The notes beneath the pieces are model-generated. The model was not told the DNA's origin and did not search any database. It saw only the letters and a list, made by a program, of their open reading frames with translations. 64,000 nt of DNA from Devosia sp. Root685 (GTDB lineage: Bacteria > Pseudomonadota > Alphaproteobacteria > Rhizobiales > Devosiaceae): NCBI RefSeq assembly GCF_001427875.1, contig NZ_LMHK01000002.1, forward strand, positions 124,001 through 188,000. Direction: 5' to 3'. A program made the translations under genes and the position numbers. The stretch's first letter is position 1; each line of letters starts with the position of its first letter. Positions 27,311 to 37,375 of the stretch are shown in pieces.

Positions 27311-30300
27311 TTGTCCATTGCCAGCAAAAACGAACGCGGCGGCGCATTGGCAACGCTCTTTGTCCGGCGCCCCGTCATGGCGGTGGTCATCAATGCCCTG
27401 ATCCTGGTCGCGGGCTTCGCAGCCCTCCTCGGCATCGAAGTGCGCGAACTCCCCCGCGTCGAAAGCCCGGTTCTCTCCGTCTCGACCAGCTTTACCGGCG
27501 CCGCCGCCGAAACCGTCGATCGCGAAGTCACCGCCATTGTCGAAGGCGCCGTCGCCCGCGTGCAGGGCGTCACGGCCATTTCCTCCAGCTCCTCGGTCGG
27601 TCAAAGCCGCGTCACCCTCGAATTCTCCGAAAGCACCAATCTCGATATCGCCACCTCCGACGTGCGCGACGCCCTCAGCCGCGTCACCCGCCAATTGCCC
27701 GACGCTGTCGATGCCCCCACCATTTTCAAGGCCGACAGCGACGCCCAGCCGATCATGCAGCTGTCCGTCACCTCGGATAGCCTCAGCATCGCCGACCTCA
27801 GCGAGCTGGTCGATGGCATCGTTACCGAGCGCCTCGCCGCCGTCGAAGGCGTCGCCGAAGTCCAGGTCTATGGCACCCGCACCTCGTCCTTCGAAGTCGA
27901 TATCGATCCCATAAAACTCGCCAGCCACGGCCTCACCGTTGCCGATATCCGCACCGCGCTCTCGACCGTCGCCTTTGACGCCCCGGCCGGCTCCATCAAT
28001 GGCCCCAATCAGAACATTTCCGTCCGCGCCATTTCCGAGGTCACCGAGCCCAAGGATTTCGAGGCGATCATCATCAATGGCCGCACGCGCCTCGGCGATG
28101 TCGCCAGCGTGGTTTTCGATGCTGCCGCCAGCACCTCCTCCATCCGTGCCGATGGCCGCCCCGCCATTGGCCTCGGCATCGTGCGTCAGGCCCAGTCCAA
28201 CAGCGTTTCCATCTCCCACGCCGTTCACGCCGCTGTAGACAGCCTCAACGACACCCTCCCCGAAGGCGTCACGGTCAAAATCTCCAGCGACGAAGCCGTC
28301 TTCATCGAAGGCGCGCTGCACGAAGTCGAAATCGCGCTGGTCGTCGCCCTCGTCGTCGTCATCGGCATCATCTATCTCTTCCTCCTCGATTGGCGCGCCA
28401 TCATCGTTCCCGCCATTTCCATGCCCATCGCGCTCCTCGGCGCCGTCGCGGGCATGTATCTGGCGGGCTTCTCGCTCAACATCATCACTCTTCTTGCCCT
28501 CGTCCTCGCCACCGGCCTCGTCGTCGACGACGCCATCGTCGTCCTCGAAAACATCATGCGCCGCAAGCATATGGGCGCCGGCCCCCGCGCCGCCGCTGTC
28601 CTCGGCACGCAAGAGGTCTTCTTCGCCGTCGTAGCCACCACGCTCACCCTCGTCGCCGTCTTCGTCCCTTTGAGTTTCCTCGAAGGCCAGACCGGCCGCC
28701 TCTTCCGCGAATTCGGCTTCACCCTCGCCATCGCCGTGCTGCTCTCGGCCGTCGTCGCCCTCTCCATGGGCCCCATGGTCGCCTCGCGCCTGCTCAGGGA
28801 AAATCACAAGGAACACACCGGCGGCCCCTTCGGCGCCATCGGCCGCGCCTTCGCCGGCTTCTATCGCGTCACCCTGCGGGTCGCCCTTCGCAGCCCCGTC
28901 GTCGTTATCCTCATTGCCGTCCTCTTCGCCGGCTCGGCCTACTACGTCTATGGCGCGCTCCGCCAGGAAATTACCCCCTCGGAAGACCGCTCGGCCATTA
29001 ACCTGCGCATCAACGCGCCCAACACAGCCAGCCTCGATTTCGTCCGCACCCGCCTCGGCCAGGTCGAATCCATGCTCAAACCCTATGTCGATAGTGGCGA
29101 GGTCCGCTCGGTCTTCGTCCTCTCCGGCTGGGGCAATGGCGGCTCCATAACCCTCACCCTCGCCCCCTGGGGCGAGCGCACCCGCAGCCAGCAGCAGATC
29201 GCCTCCGAAATCGGCGCCCTCATGGCCCAGGTCCCCGGCGTCCGCGCCAATGTCAGCCAGGGCAATAGCCTCGGTATTCGCGGCGGCGGCTCCGGCCTCC
29301 AATTCGCCGTCGCCGGTTCCGATTACACCGTCCTCGCCGCAACCGCCGATACCATTTCGAAAGCCCTCACCGCTGATGGCCGCTTCGGCCGCGTCTCGGT
29401 CAATTTCGACACCAGCCAGCCCCAACTGACTCTGACCGTCGATCGCGCCCGCGCCACCGCCCTCGGCATCGACATCAACGGCCTCGCCCCCACCATGCAG
29501 GCCATGATCGACGGCTCCGATGTCGGCGATATCTTCATCAACGACGAGAGCTATTCGATCCGCATGCTCTCGACCTCCAACCCGGTCAACGACCCGCGCG
29601 ATCTCGAAACCCTGTTCGTGCGCACCGCCGACGGCCGCTACGTCCCCATGTCGACCATAGCGACGATCACCGAGGCGCCTGTCCCGCCCTCGCTCCGCCG
29701 CGAACAGCAGCGCCGCGCCGTCACCGTTACCGCCAGCCTCGAAGACGGCCTCGCCCTCGGCGACGCCTATAACGAACTCCAAAAGATCGCCGCGCCCCTC
29801 CTCCCCCAGGGCACCGCCATCCTGCCGCTCGCCGAAGCCAAAACCATCGGCGAAGCCAATAACGCGCTCTTCCTCACCTTCGGCTTCGCGCTGGTCATCA
29901 TCCTCCTCGTCCTCGCCGCCCAGTTCGAAAGTTTCTGGAGCGCCATCATCGTCATGGCGACCGTCCCCTTCGGCCTCGCCGCTGGCCTCTGGGCCATCCT
30001 CCTCACCGGCGGCAGCCTCAACATTTTCTCCCAGATCGGCCTCGTCCTCGTCGTCGGCATCATGGCCAAAAACGGCATTCTCATCGTCGAATTCGCCAAT
30101 CAGCTGCGCGACCGCGGCCTTTCCGTCGCCGAAGCCATCGAAGAAGCCTCCAACATCCGCCTCAGGCCCGTGGTCATGACCATGATCGCCACCATCCTCG
30201 GCGGCGTGCCCCTCGTCCTCGCTTCCGGCGCCGGTGCCGAAGCCCGCGCCGCGCTCGGCTGGGTCATGGTCGGTGGCCTCGGCTTTGCCGCCATCGCCAC

Positions 30301-30424
30301 CCTCTACCTCACCCCCGTCGCCTACCTCCTCCTCGCCCGCTTCTCAAAGCCCAAGTCGGAGGAAGAAGCCAAGCTCGAACGCGAACTCGACAGCCTCGAA
30401 CAGCGCCCTGAACCGGCGGAGTAG
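27311..30424 (+). CDS. RND efflux pump inner-membrane transporter
   Basis: 1037 aa, the normal RND/HAE length. TTG start with GAGGAG upstream. First helix VMAVVINALILVAGFAALLGI, two large periplasmic loops, and transmembrane block with LALVLATGLVVDDAIVVLEN (helix 4 Asp-Asp proton relay) and late GLVLVVGIMAKNGILIVEFAN (helix 10 Lys). Proton-driven export of drugs or other hydrophobic compounds; substrate unknown. Paired with the adaptor upstream. The sequence resembles the MexK/AcrB-like HAE1 group used with single-adaptor operons. Confidence 0.9.
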   Translation: MSIASKNERGGALATLFVRRPVMAVVINALILVAGFAALLGIEVRELPRVESPVLSVSTSFTGAAAETVDREVTAIVEGAVARVQGVTAISSSSSVGQSRVTLEFSESTNLDIATSDVRDALSRVTRQLPDAVDAPTIFKADSDAQPIMQLSVTSDSLSIADLSELVDGIVTERLAAVEGVAEVQVYGTRTSSFEVDIDPIKLASHGLTVADIRTALSTVAFDAPAGSINGPNQNISVRAISEVTEPKDFEAIIINGRTRLGDVASVVFDAAASTSSIRADGRPAIGLGIVRQAQSNSVSISHAVHAAVDSLNDTLPEGVTVKISSDEAVFIEGALHEVEIALVVALVVVIGIIYLFLLDWRAIIVPAISMPIALLGAVAGMYLAGFSLNIITLLALVLATGLVVDDAIVVLENIMRRKHMGAGPRAAAVLGTQEVFFAVVATTLTLVAVFVPLSFLEGQTGRLFREFGFTLAIAVLLSAVVALSMGPMVASRLLRENHKEHTGGPFGAIGRAFAGFYRVTLRVALRSPVVVILIAVLFAGSAYYVYGALRQEITPSEDRSAINLRINAPNTASLDFVRTRLGQVESMLKPYVDSGEVRSVFVLSGWGNGGSITLTLAPWGERTRSQQQIASEIGALMAQVPGVRANVSQGNSLGIRGGGSGLQFAVAGSDYTVLAATADTISKALTADGRFGRVSVNFDTSQPQLTLTVDRARATALGIDINGLAPTMQAMIDGSDVGDIFINDESYSIRMLSTSNPVNDPRDLETLFVRTADGRYVPMSTIATITEAPVPPSLRREQQRRAVTVTASLEDGLALGDAYNELQKIAAPLLPQGTAILPLAEAKTIGEANNALFLTFGFALVIILLVLAAQFESFWSAIIVMATVPFGLAAGLWAILLTGGSLNIFSQIGLVLVVGIMAKNGILIVEFANQLRDRGLSVAEAIEEASNIRLRPVVMTMIATILGGVPLVLASGAGAEARAALGWVMVGGLGFAAIATLYLTPVAYLLLARFSKPKSEEEAKLERELDSLEQRPEPAE

Positions 30425-30431
30425 CAGCGCC

Positions 30432-30456
30432 GGAACAACCGCCCCGCCGCCGCGTT
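30432..30456 (+). promoter_or_regulatory. EcfG-type general stress promoter before the VOC gene
   Basis: GGAAC at 30432-30436, 16 bases, CGTT at 30453-30456, ending 29 bp before the ATG. Perfect match to the GGAAC-N16-CGTT consensus of alphaproteobacterial EcfG sigma factors. Confidence 0.75.
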
Positions 30457-30485
30457 CCAGACAGAGGCATATTCGGAGCTGACCC

Positions 30486-30890
30486 ATGTTCGACCACACC
30501 GGCATCGTCGTCACCGATCTGGCCAAGGCCCGCCGCTTCTACAGTGCCATCGCCGCCGCGCTTGGCCTGCAAACGGCGTCCAATGGCCCTGAATCCTTCC
30601 TCTTCGGCAAAAGCGCCCAAGAACCCATCCCCTACCTCTGGATCGGCACCACCCGCCCCTCCTATTGGATCGAAGGCTCCCGCCCCGGCATCAACCAGAT
30701 GCACGTCGCCTTCCAGGCCCGCGACAAGGCCATGGTCCACGCTTTCTACGACGCCGCGCTCGACAATGGCGGCACCGACAACGGCGCCCCCGGCCCCCGC
30801 CACGGCGCCGGCGACTACTACGGCGCCTTCGTCCTCGACCCCGACGGCAACAACATCGAAGCCTGCGCGCGAGGGCCATCGGCGAAGTAG
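30486..30890 (+). CDS. VOC superfamily (glyoxalase/dioxygenase-like) protein
   Basis: 134 aa. Starts MFDHTGIVVTDLAKARRFY, the first beta-alpha unit of the vicinal-oxygen-chelate fold; HVAFQARDKAMVHAFY and the terminal FVLDPDGNNIEACARG hold the usual metal-site His and Glu (His4, His in MHVAF, Glu near the end). Possible roles are lactoylglutathione lyase-like or other metal-dependent chemistry; substrate unknown. A stress promoter precedes it, so it is probably a general stress response gene. Confidence 0.82.
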   Translation: MFDHTGIVVTDLAKARRFYSAIAAALGLQTASNGPESFLFGKSAQEPIPYLWIGTTRPSYWIEGSRPGINQMHVAFQARDKAMVHAFYDAALDNGGTDNGAPGPRHGAGDYYGAFVLDPDGNNIEACARGPSAK

Positions 30891-30908
30891 TACCACCGGT
30901 CCCGAAGT

Positions 30909-31024
30909 AGCCCTCATGGTGAGGTGCGCAGCGCAGCGTAGCCTCGAACCACGGGGGCGTGGCACTGCAGCATCGGAGCACGCCCTGTCCCTCGAGGCTA
31001 CGCTGCGCATCTCAGGATGAAGGC
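30909..31024. repeat. Long inverted REP-type repeat
   Basis: Arms AGCCCTCATGGTGAGG(T) with GCGCAGCGCAGCGTAGCCTCGA, and the mirror CTCGAGGCTACGCTGCGCATC plus TCAGGATGAAGGCT, around a central 45-bp part. This CCTCA-TGAGG / CGCAG-GCTAC style repeat is a third REP class in the window. Confidence 0.7.
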
Positions 31025-31061
31025 TACTGAGCACCCGCCCCACACCCGCCGAATAACCCCA

Positions 31062-31868
31062 CTAAACCTCCGTCACGATGCGATCGAGCGTGTCGTGGTG
31101 CCGGACGAGCCATCCAGCGCTGCGCGATCGCCACTTGACCGCATCGAGCACCGCCGCTGTGTCGGTGCTTTGCGGACCGATCTTGGCCTCGATGATTTCG
31201 TTGGCCGCGTTCAGCACCGCAAAGTCCCGGATCAGCCCTACAAAACCGACCCGCTGCGCCGCCGCCACGCCATAGCCATCGAGCAGCATCCTGACCTGCC
31301 GCGCCCTCGCCTCCACCGATCCAAGCCCAAGGCTCTCGGCCAGATCGTCATCGAACAGCAGCGCGTTGAGCCAACACGCCTGGGCCAGTTCGATCATCGG
31401 GTCCACCGGCCCCGCTTCTTCCCAATCGATCAGGGCCACCGGCATTCTGTCGCGCGCGATGATGTTCCACGCGCCCGTGTCGCAATGCCCGATGACGCTC
31501 GGCTGGCCAAGACCTCTCCCAAACCACGGCCGCCAAAGCGCATCGGCGGGGGCCTTGAACGAGGCGGCCGCGTCATGCAGCTTTTTCAGCATCGCCCCCA
31601 GAAGCGGCAAGGCATCATCGTCCCAGGGATAGGGGTGAGGGCTCTCGCCCTCGACATAGGTCAGCATTTCGCGCCCCCGGGCGTCGAACCCCGTGCCGAT
31701 AACGCGCGGGGCATGCTCGAACCCCTCCTGCTCCAGATGGCGCAACAGGGCCACTGTCGTCGCCGACCAGGGCGCCGAATGGCGATAAACCACATCGCCC
31801 AGCCGCGTCACGGTTGACCGCCCGCCCACCAGCGATATCTCCGCTGCATTCATGTCTTGCTCTGTCAT
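31062..31868 (-). CDS. Aminoglycoside phosphotransferase (APH)-family kinase
   Basis: About 268 aa protein-kinase-like small-molecule kinase. Brenner motif HCDTGAWNII (catalytic Asp) and the metal motif LIDWEEAGPVDP are intact. The family includes aminoglycoside, choline and homoserine kinases; nothing in the context points to a particular substrate, and it is no evidence of resistance. Starts at 31868 (MTEQDM) or 31853 are both possible. Monocistronic; convergent with the VOC gene region. Confidence 0.8.
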   Translation of the reverse strand: MTEQDMNAAEISLVGGRSTVTRLGDVVYRHSAPWSATTVALLRHLEQEGFEHAPRVIGTGFDARGREMLTYVEGESPHPYPWDDDALPLLGAMLKKLHDAAASFKAPADALWRPWFGRGLGQPSVIGHCDTGAWNIIARDRMPVALIDWEEAGPVDPMIELAQACWLNALLFDDDLAESLGLGSVEARARQVRMLLDGYGVAAAQRVGFVGLIRDFAVLNAANEIIEAKIGPQSTDTAAVLDAVKWRSRSAGWLVRHHDTLDRIVTEV

Positions 31869-31915
31869 CCGGTCATGATCGGAGAACCAAGGCAAAAATC
31901 AAGCTTCCCCGCTCC

Positions 31916-31950
31916 AAAACAAAAAGACCGCCGAGTTTCCCCGGCGGTCC
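31916..31950 (-). terminator. Terminator of the chvE-gguAB operon
   Basis: Minus-strand hairpin GACCGCCG / CGGCGGTC followed by TTTTTGTTTT, 24 bp after the gguB stop. Confidence 0.85.
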
Positions 31951-31973
31951 CAAACCTCAAAGCCTGAAAAAAA

Positions 31974-33251
31974 TCAGGCCGAACGGTTCTTGTTATAAAG
32001 ATCGAAGAACACGGCTGCCAGCAGCACCACGCCCTTGATCATCTGCTGCCAATCGATGTTGACGCCCATGATCGACATGCCATTGTTCATCACACCCATG
32101 ATGAAAGCGCCGATCACCGCGCCCGCCACCTGGCCGACACCACCGAGAGCCGAAGCGCCGCCGATGAACACGGCCGCGATCACGTCGAGTTCGAGCCCCT
32201 GCCCAGCCTTGGGCGTCGCCGAATTGAGACGCGCCGCATAGATCATGCCGGCGAGAGCGGCCAGCGCACCCATGATGGCAAAGATATAGAACGTCGTGCG
32301 TTCGGTCTTGACGCCCGAAAGCGCCGCGGCCTTGAGGTTGCCGCCCAGCGCATAGATGCGGCGGCCAAAGGTCAGGCGTTTGGTCAGGAACACAAAGCCC
32401 GCGATCAGCACGCCCATCACCACCAGCACATTCGGCAGGCCGCGATAGGAGGCGAGCATATAGGCAAAGAAAATCACCAGCGCCGCGATCACGAGGTTCT
32501 TGACGACGAAGAGGCTGAACGGCTCGACGTCATAGCCACGCGCCCGGCGACGGGCACGGGTGCGGATCGAAAAGAACACCGAACCGACAACCGCGAGGAT
32601 AGCGATAACCATCGTCGTCGTGTGCAGCACGACGTTCTGGCCGTTTTCAGCGAGCCAAGGCAGCGTCGTCGGCCCGATCACGTCGGGGATGAAGCCTGCG
32701 GACAGCAGCTGGAATTCGGCCGGGAACGGACCAACCGACTTGCCGGCGAGAATGGCGAGCGACAGGCCCTTGAAAATGAGCATGCCCGCCAGCGTCACGA
32801 TGAAGGCCGGGACGCGATGATAGGCAATGATATAGCCCTGCGCCGCTCCGACGGCCGCCCCGACGACGAGACAGATGGCCCCGGCAACCAGCGGATGCGC
32901 GAGGAAAGCCAGCTCCGGTGGGAATTTCCAGCCCACCATCAGCATGGCGGCAAGAGCGCCCACGAAGCCCGAAACCGAGCCCACGGAAAGGTCGATATGG
33001 CCGGCAACGATCACCAGCAACATGCCCAGCGCCATCACGATGATGTAGCTGTTCTGCAGAATGATGTTGGTCAGGTTCACCGGCTTGAACAGCACGCCAT
33101 TGGTGAAATACTGGAAAAACAGCATGATGAGGATGAGCGCGAGCAAAAGCCCATAGTCGCGCATATTGGCCTGCAAGGCGCCGAGAAAGCTCAGTTCCTT
33201 GGCTTTGGCCTGATCGGCCGGGGTGCCGGTCGGTGCAGTTTGAACGGTCAT
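31974..33251 (-). CDS. gguB: Sugar ABC importer permease, GguB
   Basis: 425 aa XylH/AraH-type permease, about ten helices, with the family motif [19 protein letters not shown] and the late [20 protein letters not shown] loop. Together with GguA and ChvE it imports monosaccharides such as arabinose, galactose, xylose and glucose in agrobacteria and relatives. Start overlaps the gguA stop by 4 bp (ATGA). Terminator directly downstream. Confidence 0.9.
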   Translation of the reverse strand: MTVQTAPTGTPADQAKAKELSFLGALQANMRDYGLLLALILIMLFFQYFTNGVLFKPVNLTNIILQNSYIIVMALGMLLVIVAGHIDLSVGSVSGFVGALAAMLMVGWKFPPELAFLAHPLVAGAICLVVGAAVGAAQGYIIAYHRVPAFIVTLAGMLIFKGLSLAILAGKSVGPFPAEFQLLSAGFIPDVIGPTTLPWLAENGQNVVLHTTTMVIAILAVVGSVFFSIRTRARRRARGYDVEPFSLFVVKNLVIAALVIFFAYMLASYRGLPNVLVVMGVLIAGFVFLTKRLTFGRRIYALGGNLKAAALSGVKTERTTFYIFAIMGALAALAGMIYAARLNSATPKAGQGLELDVIAAVFIGGASALGGVGQVAGAVIGAFIMGVMNNGMSIMGVNIDWQQMIKGVVLLAAVFFDLYNKNRSA

Positions 33252-34780
33252 GATGCCTTTCCTTCAGCGCGCACGATGGAGCGCATAATCTTTTCCTGGC
33301 TCGCCTCGCTGGTGGGCATTTCGCCCACGATGCGGCCTTCATTCATTACGTAGAGACGGTCGGTAATGCCGAGCAGTTCGGGCATTTCCGAAGAGATCAC
33401 GATAATCGCCTTACCCTGAGCGGCGAGCTGGTTGATGATCGTGTAGATTTCGTACTTGGCGCCCACGTCGATGCCGCGGGTCGGCTCGTCGAGGATCAGC
33501 ACGTCGGGATTGGCATAAAGCCACTTGGAAAGAACGACCTTCTGCTGGTTGCCCCCAGAAAGGTTGCCCGTCACCTGATAGACGCTCGAAGAGCGGATAT
33601 TGGTCTTCTTGCGATAGTCATTGGCCACGTCGAGCTCGGCCAGATCGTCGATCATGCCCCAGCGCGCCACGCCCGGCAGATTGGCCAGCGTCACATTGTG
33701 CTTGATGTGGTCGATAAGGTTGAGGCCGTAATGCTTCCGGTCTTCGGTCGCATAGGCGATGCCGTTGGCGATGGCTTTGCCGACGTTCGACACGTCGACC
33801 TTCTGGCCGTTCATGAACACGTCGCCGGAAATCTTCTGGCCATAGGATTTGCCGAACAGGCTCATGGCAAATTCGGTGCGGCCCGAACCCATCAGCCCGG
33901 CAATGCCGACCACTTCGCCCTTCTTGAGCGAAATGTCGATATTCTTGATCACCTGCCGGTCGCGGTGCTGAGGGTGATAAACCGACCAGTTCTTCACCTC
34001 GAGGATCGTCTCGCCGATGTTCGGCTCGCGGCTCGGATAGCGGTCTTCGAGCGAACGGCCGACCATCGAGGTGATGATACGGTCTTCGGTAATATCCTGG
34101 GTGTCCATCGTCTCGATGGCGCGTCCGTCGCGGATAACCGTAACGCGATCGGCAACGCGCGAAATCTCGTTCAGCTTGTGGCTGATGATGATCGAGGTGA
34201 TGCCCTGCGTCTTGAATTCGAGCAGCAGCTCGAGCAGCGCCTGGCTGTCTTTTTCGGAAAGCGAGGCGGTCGGCTCGTCGAGAATGAGCAACTGCACCTG
34301 CTTGGAAAGCGCCTTGGCGATCTCGACAAGCTGCTGCTTGCCAAGGCCGATATTGGTCACCAGCGTGTCGGGGTCTTCATTCAGACCAACCATGGCCAGG
34401 AGTTTTCGCGCGCCGTCGCGCGTTTCGTCCCAGTCGATCACGCCGTTCTTGGCCTGTTCGTTGCCGAGGAAGATGTTTTCGGCGATCGAGAGCAGCGGCA
34501 CCAGGGCGAGTTCCTGGTGGATGATCACGATGCCCTTGTGTTCGCTGTCGCGAATAGAGCGGAAATTCTGTTCTTCGCCATTATAGACGATCTGGCCCTC
34601 ATAGGACCCATGGGGATAAACGCCGCTCAACACCTTCATCAGGGTGGATTTGCCAGCGCCGTTTTCGCCGCAAATGGCGTGAATTTCGCCTTCCCGCACG
34701 TCAAGATTGACGTCAGACAGCGCTTTCACGCCCGGAAAGGTCTTGGTGATGCTGCGCATCTCAAGAATGGTCTTGGTCAT
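33248..34780 (-). CDS. gguA: Sugar ABC importer duplicated ATPase, GguA
   Basis: 510 aa CUT2 ATPase with two ABC domains. Domain 1: GENGAGKST Walker [12 protein letters not shown]alker B; its signature is degenerate (IGLGKQQ). Domain 2: signature [20 protein letters not shown], with atypical Walker A (GLMGSGRTE), as usual for the family. Start at MTKTILEM (34780); the frame is open 17 codons into a REP unit. Follows chvE after 197 bp containing a hairpin and REP. Confidence 0.92.
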   Translation of the reverse strand: MTKTILEMRSITKTFPGVKALSDVNLDVREGEIHAICGENGAGKSTLMKVLSGVYPHGSYEGQIVYNGEEQNFRSIRDSEHKGIVIIHQELALVPLLSIAENIFLGNEQAKNGVIDWDETRDGARKLLAMVGLNEDPDTLVTNIGLGKQQLVEIAKALSKQVQLLILDEPTASLSEKDSQALLELLLEFKTQGITSIIISHKLNEISRVADRVTVIRDGRAIETMDTQDITEDRIITSMVGRSLEDRYPSREPNIGETILEVKNWSVYHPQHRDRQVIKNIDISLKKGEVVGIAGLMGSGRTEFAMSLFGKSYGQKISGDVFMNGQKVDVSNVGKAIANGIAYATEDRKHYGLNLIDHIKHNVTLANLPGVARWGMIDDLAELDVANDYRKKTNIRSSSVYQVTGNLSGGNQQKVVLSKWLYANPDVLILDEPTRGIDVGAKYEIYTIINQLAAQGKAIIVISSEMPELLGITDRLYVMNEGRIVGEMPTSEASQEKIMRSIVRAEGKAS

Positions 34781-34833
34781 ACTGGGCCCTGTACTTGGTG
34801 ATGGCTTGGAGTGTCCACCCTGCCAAACCACCC

Positions 34834-34902
34834 TCGATTGTCACCCCGGCACCGGCCGGGGCCCATCTTGAGATCACGGGATGATCCCCGGCTTTCGCCG
34901 CG
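34834..34902. repeat. Family B REP pair between chvE and gguA
   Basis: GATTGTCACCCCGGCACCGGCCGGGGCCCATCTTGAGAT and a degenerate mirror GATGATCCCCGGCTTTCGCCG. Same family as at 10.2, 11.4 and 27.2 kb. Confidence 0.75.
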
Positions 34903-34931
34903 TTCATCGAACCCCGCTTAAAATCTCGAAA

Positions 34932-34955
34932 GGGCCCCGCGTCGCCGCGGAGCCC
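34932..34955 (-). terminator. Intercistronic hairpin after chvE
   Basis: GGGCTCCGCG / CGCGGGGCCC (minus strand) with a GCGA tetraloop followed by TTTC, 22 bp after the chvE stop; likely partial terminator or mRNA stabiliser. A smaller TAAGCC-TAT-GGCTTA palindrome overlaps the stop. Confidence 0.65.
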
Positions 34956-34977
34956 CCATAGTCGTTAAGCCTATGGC

Positions 34978-36054
34978 TTACTGGATGTCTTCGGCCTTGA
35001 GATAGCCCGAGTCGATCACGAGTGCCTGATAGTTGGTGGCATCGACTTCGTACGGGGTCAGCAGGATCGAAGGCACAACCTTGACGCCGTTGTCATAGGT
35101 GGTGGTGTCGAGGCCTTCCGGCGTGCCGCCCGAAACCAGCGTGTCGACGAGGTCGGCAGTGGTCTTGGCCAGTTCGCGGGTGTCCTTGTAGATGGTCGAA
35201 TACTGTTCGCCAGCAACGATCGCCTTCACCGACGGAGCTTCAGCATCCTGGCCGGAGATGACAGGCCATGGCAGGTCGCCCGAGCCGTAGCCAACGCCGC
35301 GGAGCGACGAGATGATGCCGCGCGAGAGGCCATCATAGGGAGCCAGAACGCCCTGAACGGTCGAGCCGTCCGAGTAGTTGGCCGAAAGGATGTTGTCCAT
35401 GCGAGCCTGGGCAACGGCGCCGTCCCAACGAAGGGTACCAACGGTGTCCATGCCCTGCTGGCCGGACTTGACGACGATGTCGCCAGCGTCGATCAGCGGC
35501 TGCAGAACCGACATTGCGCCATCATAGAAGAAGAAGGCGTTGTTGTCGTCCGGCGAACCGCCGAAGAGTTCGACGTTCCACGGCTTGGTGTCCGGGAAGC
35601 GTTCCTTGAGGCCCTTCACGACCGAGTTGGCCTGGAGCACACCGACCTGGAAGTTGTCGAAGGTGGTGTAGAGGTCAACATTGGCGGTGTCGCGGATCAG
35701 GCGGTCATAGGCGACAACCTTGATGCCCGCATCAGCGGCCTGCTGCAGCACGGCCGACAGCGTAGTGCCGTCGATCGAGCCGATCACGAGAGCCTTGACG
35801 CCCTTGGTGACCATGTTTTCGATCTGGGCGAGCTGGTTCGGGATGTCGTCTTCAGCAAACTGCAGATCGACGGTGTAGCCCTTGGCTTCCAGAGCCGTCT
35901 TCAGTTCGTTGCCGTCCGAGATCCAACGGAGCGACGACTGGGTCGGCATGGCAATGCCGATCTGGCCCTTGTCCTGGGCATGGGCAACGGTCGCGGCGGT
36001 TGCCATCAGGGCACCGGCAGCAAACAGCGTCGCAATTGATTTCAGAACCTTCAC
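34978..36054 (-). CDS. chvE: Multiple-sugar periplasmic binding protein, ChvE
   Basis: 358 aa. Signal peptide [27 protein letters not shown], mature protein begins [17 protein letters not shown]. Strong resemblance along the length to Agrobacterium Chv[52 protein letters not shown] ([13 protein letters not shown]). It binds aldoses in the periplasm for GguAB; in Agrobacterium it also signals to VirA, which is not expected here. First gene of the operon, GGGAG seven bases upstream. Divergent from a GntR regulator. Confidence 0.92.
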   Translation of the reverse strand: MKVLKSIATLFAAGALMATAATVAHAQDKGQIGIAMPTQSSLRWISDGNELKTALEAKGYTVDLQFAEDDIPNQLAQIENMVTKGVKALVIGSIDGTTLSAVLQQAADAGIKVVAYDRLIRDTANVDLYTTFDNFQVGVLQANSVVKGLKERFPDTKPWNVELFGGSPDDNNAFFFYDGAMSVLQPLIDAGDIVVKSGQQGMDTVGTLRWDGAVAQARMDNILSANYSDGSTVQGVLAPYDGLSRGIISSLRGVGYGSGDLPWPVISGQDAEAPSVKAIVAGEQYSTIYKDTRELAKTTADLVDTLVSGGTPEGLDTTTYDNGVKVVPSILLTPYEVDATNYQALVIDSGYLKAEDIQ

Positions 36055-36501
36055 GTCTCGACTCCCTTAGATTTTTCGAGGTGATTGATGCGTTCGTCGT
36101 GGTTTGGGGATCAGGCCAGTTCGCTCCCGCGTCTTTCGCCGTGAGGCAATCTCACCGCGTAAGCGTCGTTTTCCGCACCCGCCGGTCTTGCGCCGGCAGC
36201 CTTGGTTGGAACTGCATGATTGTCCTCCTGCTTGGCGGCTTGTGAGCCGCCCTGGCCCCACCGGGAACCACGGCCCGCAAACTAGGATAATCAGATATGC
36301 GTGTAAAGCAGGGCATCGCTGCAGAAGGTTATTTTTTCGATTGTCGAAGATATCAACTTGCGCGTAGAAGGCCCGCTTTCAGGCGGTTGCTGTCCATCGT
36401 GTCAGTCGCTAACCTGAAGGAATACGAGGCGACCGCCTTGCCATTGCGAACCGGAAAACGGTCGGCGAGGATCAAAGGTATCAGATACCTCGGGAGGGTT
36501 T
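36055..36501. other. chvE-GntR divergent control region
   Basis: About 450 bp with no credible gene; it must hold the chvE promoter. A 15-bp perfect palindrome lies at its right end. A partial relative of it, AATCAGATA (36289-36297), is a possible second site. No other feature was recognised. Confidence 0.55.
36476..36490. promoter_or_regulatory. Probable GntR operator
   Basis: Perfect palindrome AGGTATC-A-GATACCT ending 11 bp before the GTG start of the regulator, overlapping the place where its leader or promoter must lie; suggests autoregulation. Confidence 0.6.
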
Positions 36502-37272
36502 GTGGTGAGTTTGAGTGGAGACGCGCGCTCCGATCACGGCAGCGCTGCCAGCGCTGTGGCCGATGATCTGGCCCAACTGATCCTGGGCGAGCTGGCGCCG
36601 GGCCAAAGCCTGCCCAGCGAAGCCGATCTTGCCGGCCGTTATTCGGTCAGTCGCCTGACCATTCGCGAGGCGGTCAAACTCCTTGCCGGCCGGGGCCTTT
36701 TGGAGCTTTCGAGGGGCCGCCGCGCCATGGTGCGCGAACCCGATGGCTCCGCCTTCACCGACTTCCTGACCTCCCTCGTCCGCACCGATCCCAAGGGGCT
36801 GTTCGACCTCGTTGAGGTACGTTTGTCATTGGAGATGCAATCGGCCACCATGGCGGCCAAACGCGCCAATCGCGCCGGCATTATCGCCATCGAAAATGCC
36901 CTCCAGGGCATGCGCGACTCGGTCGGTGATTCTCCCGACTTCGCAGACGAGGCGGCCGAAGCCAGCTTCCATGCTTTCGACTTCGGTTTCCACGAAGCCG
37001 TTGCCCTCGCCAGCGGTAACCGTGTTTTGGGATATCTGTTCGAAGCCATGGCGGTCCCCCTCCGCGAAGGCTTCTTCATCAGCCAGCGTGGCCACGCCGA
37101 TCGCGGCCACACCCCGCAGGACACCATCGCCGCCCATCAGCGCATTCTCGATTGCATCCGCGAGGGCAATGGCAGGGCCGCCGCCGAGGCCATGCGCATA
37201 CATCTGCGCGATACCGAACGCGACATTCGCATGGCTCTAACCAAAATGGCCCAGTCACCCGCTCGAAGTTAA
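36502..37272 (+). CDS. GntR-family (FadR subfamily) regulator, likely of chvE-gguAB
   Basis: 256 aa. Winged helix with LPSEADLAGRYSVSRLTIREAVKLLAGRGLLEL, then an all-helical FCD ligand domain with SFHAFDFGFHEAVALASGN and HQRILDCIREGN (metal/ligand His residues). GTG start at 36502 or 36505, GGGAGGG a few bases upstream. Divergent from chvE, so it probably controls that operon in response to a sugar or sugar acid. Confidence 0.82.
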   Translation: MVSLSGDARSDHGSAASAVADDLAQLILGELAPGQSLPSEADLAGRYSVSRLTIREAVKLLAGRGLLELSRGRRAMVREPDGSAFTDFLTSLVRTDPKGLFDLVEVRLSLEMQSATMAAKRANRAGIIAIENALQGMRDSVGDSPDFADEAAEASFHAFDFGFHEAVALASGNRVLGYLFEAMAVPLREGFFISQRGHADRGHTPQDTIAAHQRILDCIREGNGRAAAEAMRIHLRDTERDIRMALTKMAQSPARS

Positions 37273-37375
37273 CAGTCTGCTAGCCAACTCGCCGCCTATC
37301 CAAGCCTTTGAATCACCGCTAAGCTCGCCTCTGGGAAGCTGAATATCTGTGGCCAGGAAGCGAGCGACGCGTTGA

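Noticed and set aside
27221..29782. 853-codon open frame antisense to the RND pump gene
   Set aside because: Same shadow effect; low-complexity Gly/Asp/Glu-rich product and a complete RND protein on the other strand.
31062..31868. APH-family gene as an antibiotic-resistance gene
   Set aside because: Family motifs show only kinase fold; no close match to known resistance enzymes could be seen and the family is functionally broad.
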